Source: Cavenderia fasciculata (lineage: Eukaryota; Evosea; Eumycetozoa; Acytosteliales; Cavenderiaceae). Taken from it: 64,000 nt of DNA. The stretch is taken from NCBI RefSeq assembly GCF_000203815.1, contig NW_004457695.1:248001-312000 (forward strand), written 5' to 3'. The notes beneath the pieces were generated by a model that was not told the origin of the DNA, did not search any database, and saw nothing but the letters and a program-made list of their open reading frames with translations. Shown here in pieces: positions 44,876 through 56,396 of the stretch. Numbering within the stretch: position 1 is the first letter of the stretch; the number at the start of each line of letters is the position of its first letter. Made by a program: the position numbers and the translations under genes.

Positions 44876-46840
44876 ATGTTACACCCGTTGATGAGAAGAG
44901 GAGTTGTACTATATATATTCTTTCTAGTTCTCTATCAATCATTTATGATAGCAACTTGTACCACCACTACTTTTATATCTTCATCTTCATCTTCATCATC
45001 ATCATCATCAACCAATAACAATACTCTAGTAACCAATTTTTATGTATCAAACAATAACAGTAGTAATAGTAATAATAATAATGGTACATGTTGTTGTGGG
45101 TTTGATCTATTAAATACATGTAGTGATATACAAAGTGCTTTGGATTCATTCTATCAACAACCGATGGCACAAACATATTCACATCAAGAGTTGATTGATT
45201 TCCAAGTGACTATTATTTTGTTAACGGTAAACACGACTGCTGCTGGATCAACAGCACCAACTATTTATAGTAGTCCGAGGAATGGTAATTTAACCATTGA
45301 ACAAAGATTGGTCACCATTACAACACAGTCACTATCTGACAAGGTGGTGATTGATATTGGCCCGTTTGCAGAGTTGCCATGGTTTGCCACACTTACCAGT
45401 AGCTCTGGCCTGAGCTTGGTCGGTATCACTTTTAGTGGTTCGTTGGCAACCCAAACGTTTTCCCGGTTAATAGTGTATGAGTCCCATACGTTCATCGCAG
45501 CCAGCTATCTTGGATTGGAGAGTTGCACGTTTGAAAACATTTACCTTGGTGATGCAAGTCTTATATACATATGGGCGCAAGTGGTCACTATCACTGGTTG
45601 CACGTTAAACAACATCACTTCACATCATCCCAACTACTTGATCGACGTATTGTACAGCACATCGACAATCACCAATACCGAGATGACCGATATCAACATG
45701 ACATCGGGGGATACGGCACCCTCTCTGGTATATGTGAGCGGGGGCGATGTCACACTACAAGGCAACTATTTTGCCAACAACACTTGTCAGGAGGTGTTAA
45801 GTTTGTCAAACTTGGCATTGAACATGACTAGTACCAAGTTTGTTGGAAACACTTGTGGCTATGTAGTGTATGGCCGGGGCATCAGCACCTTTATATCTAG
45901 TTCCGAGTTTATCCAGAATAATCAGACTTTTTCTACGATCAGTCTGTTGGGCTATTTCAACCTTAAGAATGACGCTGTCATTGACCAATCTTTCTTTGTC
46001 CAAAACACGGGACCAAATATTATCAGTGCCAATAGTCAGATCGTATTGTCAATGAATGGGACTGTGATGCAGAATAATAGCGCAACGGCCAATGGTGGAG
46101 CCATCACGGCGTCACATGCCACTATTAATCTCGACAGAGTATCGATTCTCAATAATGTCGCCAGGTTCTTTGGAGGTGGAATCTATGCCGAATCGTCACT
46201 CATCAATATTACGAGTTCGATGGTATTTGCAAACTCGGCCACGGAAAGTGGCGCCATTGCTCTCGTGGCTGGCTCCACTTTGGTTCTATCCAATACTTCG
46301 ATACAACAAAACCGAGCGTCTCTAGATGGTGGATCTATCACCTGTTTGTATTCATCGGTTCTCTTGGACACTGGTAATCAGATCATCTTGAATACCGCTA
46401 GCAATGGGTTAGAGTATGATAACTTTGGATGTACTTACCAAGCCAATGGTCCATCATCAACGTGTGTCATTGGAGGGACAAGTTGTCCGGCTAGAAATAG
46501 TAGTAGTAGCAGCGATGGCAGCACAATACCTGGAGGTAATAATAGTGATACAGAGGATGACAGTAATAGTTCTGATAATACAAAGATTGTTATTATTGTC
46601 ATGGTGGTTGGGCTGATATTTATCATTGCAGTTATATTTAAAGTGGGGTACAGACATAATAATAATAATAGTAAAGGTAGGAGTTGTCTTTATACAGCAA
46701 CAGACCATGACAATGAGAACATTCCCATTTTATCTCCTCCTCCTCCTCCTCGACCAGAGTCTCCAACTCTCTCCTACTCGAGTATTTATAATAATAATAA
46801 ACAACTTTTACATAATGGTAGTATTCCAATAGACGAATAA
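44876..46840 (+). CDS. Parallel beta-helix type I membrane protein
   Basis: A single exon of 654 residues. The start at 44876 gives a signal peptide (VVLYIFFLVLYQSFMIATC). After Ser and Asn runs, residues ~75-530 form short beta-strand repeats of the pectin-lyase-like right-handed helix (SSGLSLVGITFSGS; NSATANGGAITASHATINLD; FFGGGIYAESSLINITSSMV). One transmembrane helix (IVIIVMVVGLIFIIAVIFKV) and a ~55-residue cytosolic tail with a Pro-rich cluster end the protein. The many N-x-S/T sites suit a glycosylated surface protein. Dictyostelids hold many such proteins, some implicated in adhesion; the role here is unknown. The broken gene at 37846-38482 is a relative. Confidence 0.8.
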   Translation: MLHPLMRRGVVLYIFFLVLYQSFMIATCTTTTFISSSSSSSSSSSTNNNTLVTNFYVSNNNSSNSNNNNGTCCCGFDLLNTCSDIQSALDSFYQQPMAQTYSHQELIDFQVTIILLTVNTTAAGSTAPTIYSSPRNGNLTIEQRLVTITTQSLSDKVVIDIGPFAELPWFATLTSSSGLSLVGITFSGSLATQTFSRLIVYESHTFIAASYLGLESCTFENIYLGDASLIYIWAQVVTITGCTLNNITSHHPNYLIDVLYSTSTITNTEMTDINMTSGDTAPSLVYVSGGDVTLQGNYFANNTCQEVLSLSNLALNMTSTKFVGNTCGYVVYGRGISTFISSSEFIQNNQTFSTISLLGYFNLKNDAVIDQSFFVQNTGPNIISANSQIVLSMNGTVMQNNSATANGGAITASHATINLDRVSILNNVARFFGGGIYAESSLINITSSMVFANSATESGAIALVAGSTLVLSNTSIQQNRASLDGGSITCLYSSVLLDTGNQIILNTASNGLEYDNFGCTYQANGPSSTCVIGGTSCPARNSSSSSDGSTIPGGNNSDTEDDSNSSDNTKIVIIVMVVGLIFIIAVIFKVGYRHNNNNSKGRSCLYTATDHDNENIPILSPPPPPRPESPTLSYSSIYNNNKQLLHNGSIPIDE

Positions 46841-47113
46841 GTACAGCAACAATAATAAATAAATAAATAAATAATAATACATATAAAATAATACATACAA
46901 AAAAAAAGAAAAAGTAAAGAAAGTATAGTTTAATATTATTCACATGTCCCCCCCCTAAGACACTACCCCAGTGAATGATAGGAATTCTTTGGTCATATCT
47001 CTGATAATATGTTCCATCCATGAGGATGGGATTAAAAATGGTTGGGTTGTTTATAATTTAAATTATTATTATTATTGTTATTGTTATTGTTGTAAATATG
47101 TTGCTGTTGTTGA

Positions 47114-47823
47114 TTATGGTGAACAAGAGACAGTGATTAAACCATTACCATTACCACATGTGCTTGCCAAAGAGTAGGTGTTGCAATGCTTTTCATAGCA
47201 ACTGTATTGTTGTGGTTGATCGTTGTGGTCGCAGTAGTAGAGCATTGGGATATCAGTGTTGGGACCAATGACAGTGCCGTTGGTGATGTAATAGTAGCTT
47301 TCGACATTCTTGCACTTCTTGTCGTACACTTGGTAGTAGATCGAGTTGGAGGGGATCTTGGGGAGCACAGTCTCGTTGAGTGCGATGTATCTCCAGTCGG
47401 TCTCGTCATACTTGCCTTCCGCGGAATCGTAGGTACAGTCCCCAAAGTTGTATACAAACTGGCTGGTTGGGTTGCCCGAGCAATCAGCCTTCCACAACAC
47501 ATCGATGTACGTGTACAACATGACGGCAGTAGAGTTCCATGTTCTTCCGAAATAGCTGCCTGGGATATCGGCCAAGTCAGCGTTGCCTGCACATGTATCC
47601 GATTCTATTCCAAATCCAAATCCACTAATTACGCTACACTCAGTGTCCTATATAACATACATATATGTATTGTTAGATGTGTATCATCGATCGTGTGCTA
47701 TCTCTATATGTGTAGTAACAACTAGATACATACTTGTGGTTGGAATGGTACAAAGTGAACAAGAGCTTGAATGCAACTGACAAGTAACAACAGTAACAAT
47801 GATGATGATACTATAAACTTCAT
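47114..47823 (-). CDS. Small secreted Cys-rich protein
   Basis: Exons 47823-47734 and 47647-47114, phase 0, give 207 residues. The first exon is a signal peptide (KFIVSSSLLLLLLVSCIQA). The mature part has about a dozen Cys residues (DTECSVISGFG; KADCSGNPTSQF; FGDCTYDS; KKCKNVESYYY; EKHCNTYSLASTCGNG) in spacing that suggests disulphides. There are aromatic strands and no membrane segment. Codons are C-rich, implying strong expression. I do not recognise the family; an extracellular or matrix protein is likely. Confidence 0.7.
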
Positions 47824-48064
47824 GTTGTTGGCTATAATAATAATAATGACTAGTATACTAAAAGATATCTGAGTGAATAAGAATCCTTCAATCGATCATT
47901 ATTCTCCTCTAGATATTTTGAACCATTGAAAATTTAATTAATTTAATCCAAATTAGTTTTAAGGTCAATAATGTTGTTGGGATTGATCAGTTTAACCTAC
48001 TTTGTAATAGAAAGATTAATCAAAGAGGAAATACCTACAACTAACTATAGTTGGAAAGAAATAC

Positions 48065-48388
48065 TCAAGAGTTAAAAATGATCAATAGAGAGAAGAGAAA
48101 GTAAACTATTTCTCGCTCTCTCTCAAAAGCATATATTGGTAGATATCTATTTTTAGAAAGAGCAATTGATATATAAATATAATATGAAAGATGTAAAGGA
48201 TTGATGTTGATGGGTAAATTCATCAACAACCCAAAGACAGGATGTGTAATCACAAAAGTAAGTAGTCGTAGTATGTTTTTATCATTTGTATATGCGCACG
48301 CGATCATCGTGATGATCATCAACAACGCATTTGGCAGTACTTCTAGGTAGAATGGTTGGAGGTTGAATAAATCACCTAATTTAATCAT
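48065..48388 (-). CDS. Possible small hydrophobic membrane protein
   Basis: A 107-residue frame with ATG. Its first ~65 residues look protein-like and hydrophobic (LPNALLMIITMIACAYTND; LLTFVITHPVFGLLMNLP), with G+C higher than the surrounding spacer. The C-terminal third is more AT-rich and less convincing, so the gene may be truncated or may splice elsewhere. No homologue is recognised. Its start faces the 1.6-kb spacer. Confidence 0.3.
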   Translation of the reverse strand: MIKLGDLFNLQPFYLEVLPNALLMIITMIACAYTNDKNILRLLTFVITHPVFGLLMNLPININPLHLSYYIYISIALSKNRYLPIYAFEREREIVYFLFSLLIIFNS

Positions 48389-49983
48389 GTGGGTATTGGA
48401 ACACGAGGATGAGGAAAGAGGAGAGAGAGAGATGTATATTTTTAAAAATCATGACTCTATCGAATTTGGATTGATGGATGGATGGATGGATGGTAGCACA
48501 CGATACTGATGGAATTGGAATTGAGAACTTGGATGACTAAATACGCGCAAAGTATACTTTCTATCCAATTGTAATCACCCTCACACACATACACTAAACA
48601 CACAACACAATACGGAAAATCGATTTCAATAGATTTTAATTAATTATGATAATACCCATCAATCCATCTCTTGTGCCCCCTTTTCCCCACCCTCCCACCC
48701 CCTTTATCCACCACCACCTCCAACACCCTTTTGATTGAAAACTTGTTTGTTACTATATAGTATCCAAGCAGCTGTTTTTGGAAATGACGTCAATCAACTT
48801 TCTCTCTCTCTCCCACGCTCTTTTTGTTGTTATTAGTGTGGAATTTAATTTAAATCTGCATTGCCTGTATTCCAACTGGATAATATGTGTGGGGTATGGT
48901 ATAGAGACAAGATGGATGGATGGATGAATGGATCTCTTTGCATTCTCTATTTTATACATTCGTCGAATTCTCAATCAAAGATACATCTTATTCTCATCGC
49001 CAACGTATATACGTATTTTAGATGTGTGTGTGTGTGTGTGTGTGTGCGTGTATTGTATACGTGTGCGTGTTATTGGTTGATTGATTGATTGATTGATTTG
49101 ATGGGTAATTAATAATGTATATTGCTAACCAACTGCTACACCGTTAATGCTAGTGTATACCCTCTTTTTTTAATTAATATTCCTTTAATTGTATTTATTG
49201 TTATTATAATACGGTCGTTTTTTCAACCGTATTTTAATATGGTACCATCCCTCAAATCTTTCTACTAGACTTGGAAATGGAAAAAAAGGTGGATAATGGG
49301 GGGTGGTGACTGACTGACTCACAATACAATATATATATATTATAGTAGTAACACCGACCAAATGATTGGATGATTAGATTATTCACTCCTACCCTACCAT
49401 CTTGTCCATGGACGAATAGATGGAAAATAGAAAAAAAAGATAAATATATCATTTTATAATATACATCTGGATGATGATTAATTTAGATGGATTGTAGTTT
49501 GGGAATAATTTAAATTGATTCCAATCCCAGACAGTGATTTATTACGAGTAGTAGTAGTAGTAGTAGAAGCGCGACCCACCAACCCACCCACTTTTGTCTT
49601 GTTGGTGGACCAACTCATACCTCCCTCTTGCTCACCAAATAGGGATGATGCAATAGATGGATAGATGACCAATACCACCACCACCACTAACAGTGCTTGC
49701 TATTTGCTGTTTGCTGACATGTCCGATGGTAAGCCAATCATATTTATGGAATAGTCATCCATCTAATGGGGAGGGGGTGAAACCAACATGCACTATAGTC
49801 CTCCTCGTCCGTCTAGAAAAAGTTTTGCTACTACTCTTGGTCAATTTTGATGGATTTACAGACAGAACCCAAGACTATTTAAACAAGCAAGTTTTGACTA
49901 TTTCAAATCATTCAAATCAACTTGTCTCTTCTCAATAATAATTAACAGTATCATTACTTTTCTGTACCAACTACCCTTTTAAA
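48389..49983. other. Long intergenic region with simple repeats
   Basis: There is no convincing gene. It holds (GGAT)n runs near 48472-48492 and 48910-48930, a C-run cluster at 48676-48702 with G-quadruplex potential on the minus strand, (GT)n at 49024-49046 and (GATT)n at 49078-49097. A perfect 8-bp hairpin AATACGGT/ACCGTATT lies near 49210-49232. C-rich CCAACCCACCCA boxes near 49575-49590 resemble G-boxes read on the other strand and lie upstream of the hssA-like gene. Confidence 0.4.
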
Positions 49984-50310
49984 ATGTCCATCTTAAGTAA
50001 TTATCATTCTATTCAACAACAAAACAAACAAAACCAACAACAAGACTATTCCCAATTGCCAATATTAATATTTAATTTCCTTTCTTTTTTCTTTTTCTCT
50101 TTTCCACCCATTCTAGAATCAATCTCTCAACTCGGTTCATTCAAGGCCTCATCCGTCCAAAACCAATCATTCAACAGCAACTCCATCATGACTGGTCAAT
50201 CTGCCATCAAGTCTGCCTCACTTGTCAACTTGTGTGTTGATAACCTCCACTTGAATGCCCTTAATCTCGTCGTACTCGATGTCGACCACCTCTCCCTCAA
50301 TGCTCTCTAA
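49984..50310 (+). CDS. hssA/2C/7E-like mini-protein
   Basis: A 13-bp first exon (49984-49996, MSIL plus one base) and a second exon at 50117-50310 give 68 residues. The spliced start MSILKSISQLGSFKASSVQN matches the pattern of the Dictyostelium hssA/2C/7E family (start MT/SxLxSIS, then Ser/Lys-rich). The donor is GTAATT and the acceptor follows a long pyrimidine tract ending TTCTAG. Unspliced, the frame also stays open, but the inserted residues are Phe/Ser-rich intron-like sequence. The C-terminal half is Leu/Val/Asn-rich (NLVVLDVDHLSLNAL), lacking the Gly-rich tail common in the family. Such genes are usually prestalk- or development-induced; function is unknown. Confidence 0.55.
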   Translation: MSILSNYHSIQQQNKQNQQQDYSQLPILIFNFLSFFFFSFPPILESISQLGSFKASSVQNQSFNSNSIMTGQSAIKSASLVNLCVDNLHLNALNLVVLDVDHLSLNAL

Positions 50311-52049
50311 AGATGTCATTTGTGCACAAAATAACATCAATAGCAGTAGTGTGTTTTAGTATTAGCAGTAGTAGTAGTTTGCCAATCAATCCTGTCCACC
50401 CCACCAACCAATCGTATTTTTGTAAATATCACCAATCGATTCCGGTGCCCCTCCCTTCTTCATTCCTTCTTCTTTCTCCTTGCTGCTAGTGATGTTATTT
50501 GTTAAATTATTCTTCTATTCCAAAAACAATAGAGAATCATTCCTTTTTTAAAATAAATCAATAATAATATTTCCTTAAAAAATGATTCTTTGCCTCTTGT
50601 ATTTGATGAGTTTAATATATCGTCATCATCCAATGTTCTTCTTGTTATACTTACCATGCAATGCTTGGTCATCTTTTGTTCTCGCTTATCATCCAATTCC
50701 TTTGGAATTTAAAATGAAAGATGACAAAGCATTGGATGGTAAATAAAACAAGAACAAGAACATTGGCCCCTTACTTCTTCTTTACTTTTATGTTTGTCTT
50801 GATCGATTTGTTCTTGATAGCAACATGGACAGATATCTTGTTTAATCATCACAACATTCCTTAACGTTCATTGAACAACAAAGAAAATATGAATATCTAT
50901 CTATCTATCTATCTATCTTTGACCAACCATCAACATATTACTAATATAAATGTTCATATATGTATATATGATTTTTGTAACAAAAAAGAGAGCGAGAGAG
51001 AGTCGATAATAAAAAGAGTGAAACTACAAACAAGTGAGTTGGCCAGTAGTTTTTTTTATTTTTATTTTTTTTTTATTTAATTTCGAAAAGGGGGTGTTCA
51101 CAAAACGAACAAATTTCACTTTATTAAAAATTCAAACTAAATTTTATATATATAAATCTATCTATTTAGAGTAGGGTATATATTAGCAACACTACAAAAA
51201 GTAAGAAAAGGATGCAGAGAAGAAGAAGAAGAAGAAGAGGAAGAGGACATCACACTACTTTGACTATTACTACGATAGTAACAAACAACTCAAAAACATA
51301 ATCTATAAATATACAAGACTACTATTTATCATCAAATTGGTATAAAAAAAAGACCAGTAGTTTGGTTTTATAACCCTTTTTTGTTTGTTGAAATTTCAAT
51401 AATACTTTACAAGATAAACAAAAAGATATATCTATCATCTCTTTGAAACAAATCAATAGATATAATCATACTAGCTACCAACACACACATGCCATACATA
51501 CTAGTATGACCTTTTGTAGACGAGACAAACAGAAAAAGGTCATCACAGCAAATGACCAATACCTCGTTTAGTGTAGTTGTAGAGTGCATGTCATGTGACG
51601 GTGTAATATGTTTTTTGTCGTGAATTTGTTGTGTGAAGTTAAGGGTGTTATCGTTCATCATTCATCATTCATTTCATTATTAGTTTGGATTGGTAGACCT
51701 AGGATATGCATACATTCATTGAACTTGAGAAAATAAGAAGTGGTTTATAATCTTGCGCTTTGCTTTTGTGCTGTATTGTGCAAGTGTCGTCGTCGAACTT
51801 CGATCAACGCCAACTGTCAACTTTCCTTTTTTTTTTTTTTTTTTAATTTTTTTGACGTTCACGTGTTGCAGGTTCCCAATCCTCTCTCTCGCACTCAAAC
51901 TGACTCTATCAACAACAACAAACAACTATACAAACACACTATACAATTCTACATATATCTATCTTTTATATTATATTAATATTATATAAATACTTTTTTT
52001 TTTATTGAAACAATATATAATAGTATATCAACATATATAGAGATACAAA
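50311..52049. other. Intergenic region containing a long hairpin
   Basis: AT-rich spacer between the mini-gene and the Def1-like gene. It contains the fold-back structure listed separately. (CTAT)n at 50897-50919 and (GAA)n near 51218-51240 are visible. The frame at 51407-51661 has no protein-like character. A T-tract at 51828-51844 is followed by TSS-like DNA before the next start codon. Confidence 0.4.
50630..50766. ncRNA. Long imperfect hairpin, candidate small-RNA precursor
   Basis: The left arm (50630-~50678) is the near reverse complement of the right arm (~50717-50766). CCAATGTTCTT at one end, TTACCAT, CAATGCTT and GTCATCTTT match exactly in order, interrupted by single mismatches and one short asymmetric block. 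The loop carries its own AATTCC/GGAATT stem. The fold is about 137 nt. Dictyostelids make Dicer-dependent microRNAs from hairpins; transcription here is not shown, and the strand is open. A recent fold-back repeat is the alternative. Confidence 0.4.
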
Positions 52050-55039
52050 ATGGTAAAGGAAAACAGCAGCACTAAGAAACAATCCACCACATCGGCAGCA
52101 AGTGGTGGTGGCGGTAAGAAGACACAGGTCAGTGGTGGAGGCTCTAGCCCAGCAGATAACAACAATACTCAAGATACAAAGTTCAACCTCCAAGATATGA
52201 TCAAGACTATCAAAGAGGTGACCACTTGGAGAGACGATGACGATATCAAAACTGCATTGGAACAAAATAGTTTTAATCTTGATAGAACCATCACCTTGAT
52301 TCTTGAAGAACTTATCAAGCCAGAGCAAAAGTGGACTGAAGTCAAGAGAAGAGTAAGTATGATAAATATGACATGTGATCAACAACAAACAATGCGAGAG
52401 AAATTATAAAGATATACAAGGAGAACAATAATAAGATGCTAATATATATATATGTAATCTATTTAAAATTTAGAATGACGGAAATAAGAGTAAGAAAGAA
52501 GAAGGACAAAAGTCGGTAGAAAGAGGTTTACAAACAGGCAAGCCAAAGAAGGAGTTTAGAGGTATGTAAATGAGTTAATATTATTTATTTTTAGATTTGT
52601 ATTATGTATCTCTAACAATATTGTAATTTTTGTTTTGTTGATTTAATAGAAGGTGAAAAGAATGATCGTGGTGATCGTCCAAAGAAGGAATATAACAATA
52701 ACATTAACAGAGATAACAACAACAACAATAACAGAGATAACAACAATAGAGACAACAACAATGTCAACAATAGAGACAATAGAGACAAAAACTTAAAGAC
52801 TAATGGATATAACAAACAACAAGATCATATTTCAAGAAGACCACACACATTTGGTGCACAAAGAGAACAATCCCAATCTACCGCAATTCCATTGCAAGAC
52901 GAGCCATTGGCTGCTTCATCACCAGCCGCTCCAGCAGTCGTTGCCGCTCCACCAACCTCATCCTCATCCTCATCCTCTGCTTCATCATCACAATCATCCT
53001 CTTCTGCGGCTGCTCCTTCAACCTCGAGCACAAATAGCATCCCTGTCGATTTGGTTCACCCAACCATTTCCTCCACCAAGACTGGTGGCATGACCATGAG
53101 TCAAATTTTGGCTCAGATCAAGGAGCGCGAGCTTGCCACCCAACAAAAGCAGCATCAACAAAAGGAGGTCGTCACTGCCGTCGCCACCCCAACCCCATCC
53201 GTTGCTCCATCCACCACCACTTCTTCTTCCGCTGCCACCACTGCCTCTTCTTCATCTGTTGCTCCATCCACCACCTCTGCCGCCACCACCAACAACAATA
53301 CCGCCACCCCTGCCACCGCCACCACTACCACCGCCATCACCGCCACCCCTGCCTCTACCGGCACATCCTATGCAGCCATGATCTCTGCTGCTCAAAACAA
53401 GCAAAATGCCAAGCCAGCCGCCACCCCATCTGCAGCTGCCGCCAACCCAATCCCACTCGACCCAGAGCCCACCCCAGTTCAACCAGCTGTTGTCGCTGCT
53501 CCAGTCGTTGCTGCTCCAGCTCCAGCTCCAGTTGCTGTCCAACAACCAACTCCAGTCGTTGCCACTCCAGCCGTTGCCGCTCCAGTCCAACAACAACAAC
53601 CAGCCGTTGTCTCTGCTCCAGCTCCAGTACAACAACAACAACCAACTGCTCCAGTTGTTGCTGCTTCTGCTCAAGCTCAACCAACCCAACAACGTACCAA
53701 CTTTGGTCAAAAGCCAGGTTCTACCCATGCATGGAAGCCAAAAGAGTCACCATCCAACTCGCCTCTCACCAACCCAGCTCGTCAACCAATCGGACACCCA
53801 ACCAAGCAAGTCAACCCAGTTGCCATGCCAGACGCCCTCAACTTTGACCCAACCTCGAGCTTTGACGTCCAATTTGGCAAGAGCACCATCGAGTCGGCTC
53901 CAGTAGTACAAGCTGCTCCAGTCCAACAAGCTGCTCCAGTGCAAACTGCTCCAGTCCAAGCTGCTCCAGTTCAAACTGCTCCTGTCCAACAAGCTGCTCC
54001 AGTGCAACACGTACAACACCAACAAGTCCACAAGCAATCGCCAGTCAACCAACAACACAACATGAACCAATACCAAGCATTCCAAACCATGCCATCGATG
54101 GATCCACAACACATGATGCCAGAGTCTGATCTCCAACACATGTCTGCCTATGCCCAATACCCATACATGATGCCAATGCAATGGTTTGACGAGTTTGGTG
54201 CCCGTCAACAATTCTACGAGCAATCCTACTCGCAACAAAACGCATACAACCGTACCACCTCTCCAGTTGCCGACAACCAAACTCCACAACAACCACAACA
54301 ACCACAACAACAACAACCAAACAAGTTTGCTGGTCGTCAACAAAACACCAACCAATCATTCCGTGGATCCAATGATAATACCAACAAGTTCCATAACCAA
54401 CAACAACAAGTGCAACAACAACAAGTTCAACAACAACAGGGACAAGAGCCACAACAACAAGCTGGCGCCAACCAACACCCATCTTCACAATCCCCACCAC
54501 TCCCACAATCCCACTTCCAACCGTACGGTGGTTACTATTATGGCGGCTACTCGCAATACAGCCCATACCCCAACCAAAACACTCAATTCCTTCCATACGG
54601 CTACCCACCAAAGCCATACATGAACATGAGTCGTTACCCATCACACCCAGGTCAAAACCAAGGTTACCCCGATGAACAAGACTTTAAGTCTGCCTACCCA
54701 GGTTACAACTCGTACTTCCCATCTTCTGGTGTCGACCAATCCAAGATCTCTGCCACTGGATCTCCAACTGGTTCAAAGCAATTCCAACAACAAAACAACC
54801 AACACTCAACTAACCCAAACACTCAACCACAACAACAACAACAAGGTGACATTACCTCTCAATACAATAACCAAAAGAACCAATACTCTCGTGGAAATGA
54901 TCAACAACAACAACAACAACAACAACAACAAAATAACTATTACAACCAACAACCAGCCCAATACATGCCACATTTCCAATCTTTTCCACAAAATAATCAA
55001 CAGATGAACCAAAATAGAAACCAATACCCATTATCCTAA
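52050..55039 (+). CDS. Def1-like CUE/UBA protein with Q-rich region
   Basis: Exons 52050-52352, 52474-52561 and 52650-55039 give 926 residues. Residues ~45-100 form a CUE/UBA-like three-helix unit (LQDMIKTIKEVTTWRDDDD; NSFNLDRTITLILEEL) followed by KWTEVKRR. This combination resembles yeast Def1, which promotes ubiquitin-dependent removal of stalled RNA polymerase II, and also the GIP1/UBAP2 N-terminal unit. A Lys/Asn/Arg-rich stretch, Pro/Ala/Val repeats and long Gln/Asn-rich segments with Tyr/Pro motifs follow, typical of a disordered, condensate-prone protein. Codons are strongly C-ending, unlike its neighbours, implying high expression. An RNA-binding or translation role would also fit the tail. 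Confidence 0.6.
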
Positions 55040-55525
55040 TTCCATTTATAAACCCTCCTATATTAAATAATAATAATACAATACGGTAATAAAAACCTCC
55101 CTTCCCTCTTTTCTCTTATCTTTAAAAAAAAATAAGAAAAAGGGGAATTTATATATATATAAAAACTAAAAAGTATAAAAGTATAGATGAATCTAAAAAT
55201 GCTGATAAGTTACAAAAAATGGGGGTTTCACAAAACTATTGCTTTTTATTGTGGTCATCAAAAAAAGTAATCGAGATCGAGATACAAAACCATGTAAAAA
55301 ACACGAATTTCGTTCAAACCGATCAGCAAACCTCTTGTCTTTTTTGTTCTTGTTTGCACTATAACTCTCAGAGCTTACATTCATTCATTAACCCTTAACA
55401 TTCATCCTTTCCCGCCTTTTCTATTCTATTGTATCATATATCTGTAATTTTATTCATTCATCTCATTCATTCATTCTTTTGTACCATACTATCTATCTAT
55501 ATATCTCTCTCAAATCTCTCTCGAT
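55040..55525. other. Intergenic region
   Basis: A 486-bp AT-rich spacer between two genes on the same strand. It holds a poly-A/T 3' region and a pyrimidine-rich stretch (TCATTCATTC units) just before the next start. Nothing else is seen. Confidence 0.4.
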
Positions 55526-56349
55526 ATGGCATCTATTACAAAAGATGACTTTAATGTAGTTATCTCTCATCTATCGGTTAGTCATACTCGAAAGAATAGA
55601 AATCTATACGCTACACTCGATTTTGATGGTTTCAAACAAATGAAAACTGATATAACTACTTCAACAAAAGGTAAGAGACAAAGAGAGAGAGAGAGAGAAG
55701 AAGAAGAGAGAAACAGTTTCTAATATACATGTCAATATTGATTTATATAGAGGGAAAAGCAGCATGGAGTCAAAGATTTGATTTTCAATATGAAACAAAG
55801 TATATACACAAGTTGAATATGAAACATTTCAAGTTGAATCTGTATAAAAAGAAATCATTGTCTGCTGATTCATTGGTTGGATCAGTGTTGGTAGATCTCT
55901 ATACTCTGGCAACCGGTCCAATCGATCATGATATACTACTGACAAAAGCATCGATGGGTGTTGGTAGAGCTAGATTCAAATTACAAATGGTACATGTATC
56001 ACGTATTCGAATCAATGTCGATCATATTGCAATCACAAATCTCCATAAATCAATTACTTCTGGTAGTTCTGATTGTACAAATTATTTGGAGTATTCTTTA
56101 AAGTATGGATAAAATAGAAAAAGAAACAAAGAAACATTTTATTAATATTATTATTATTATTATTTATTTAGTAATAATCATATAAATTCATCACCAAAAA
56201 TAGAAGGATCATTATGTCCAACTTGGATGAATCTACCACCAATCAGTCAAATCATTTCACTCAAGGATTTGGTAGACAGTCAATTACATTTTACATTTAA
56301 AGAAAAATCACTTAAAGATAAAACTCTTGGTCAATTGGTTGTATGTATA

Positions 56350-56396
<47 letters not shown>

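Noticed and set aside
51407-51661. 84-codon minus frame upstream of the Def1-like gene
   Set aside because: No recognisable family or supporting codon bias; it is likely random in an AT-rich spacer.
52825-55024. Many overlapping frames on both strands in the Def1-like gene
   Set aside because: They are by-products of CAA and CCA repeats; only the frame continuous with the CUE-like exon makes sense.
55300-55335. GTTCAAACC as a possible tRNA B-box
   Set aside because: No matching A-box, acceptor stem or anticodon arm could be formed around it.
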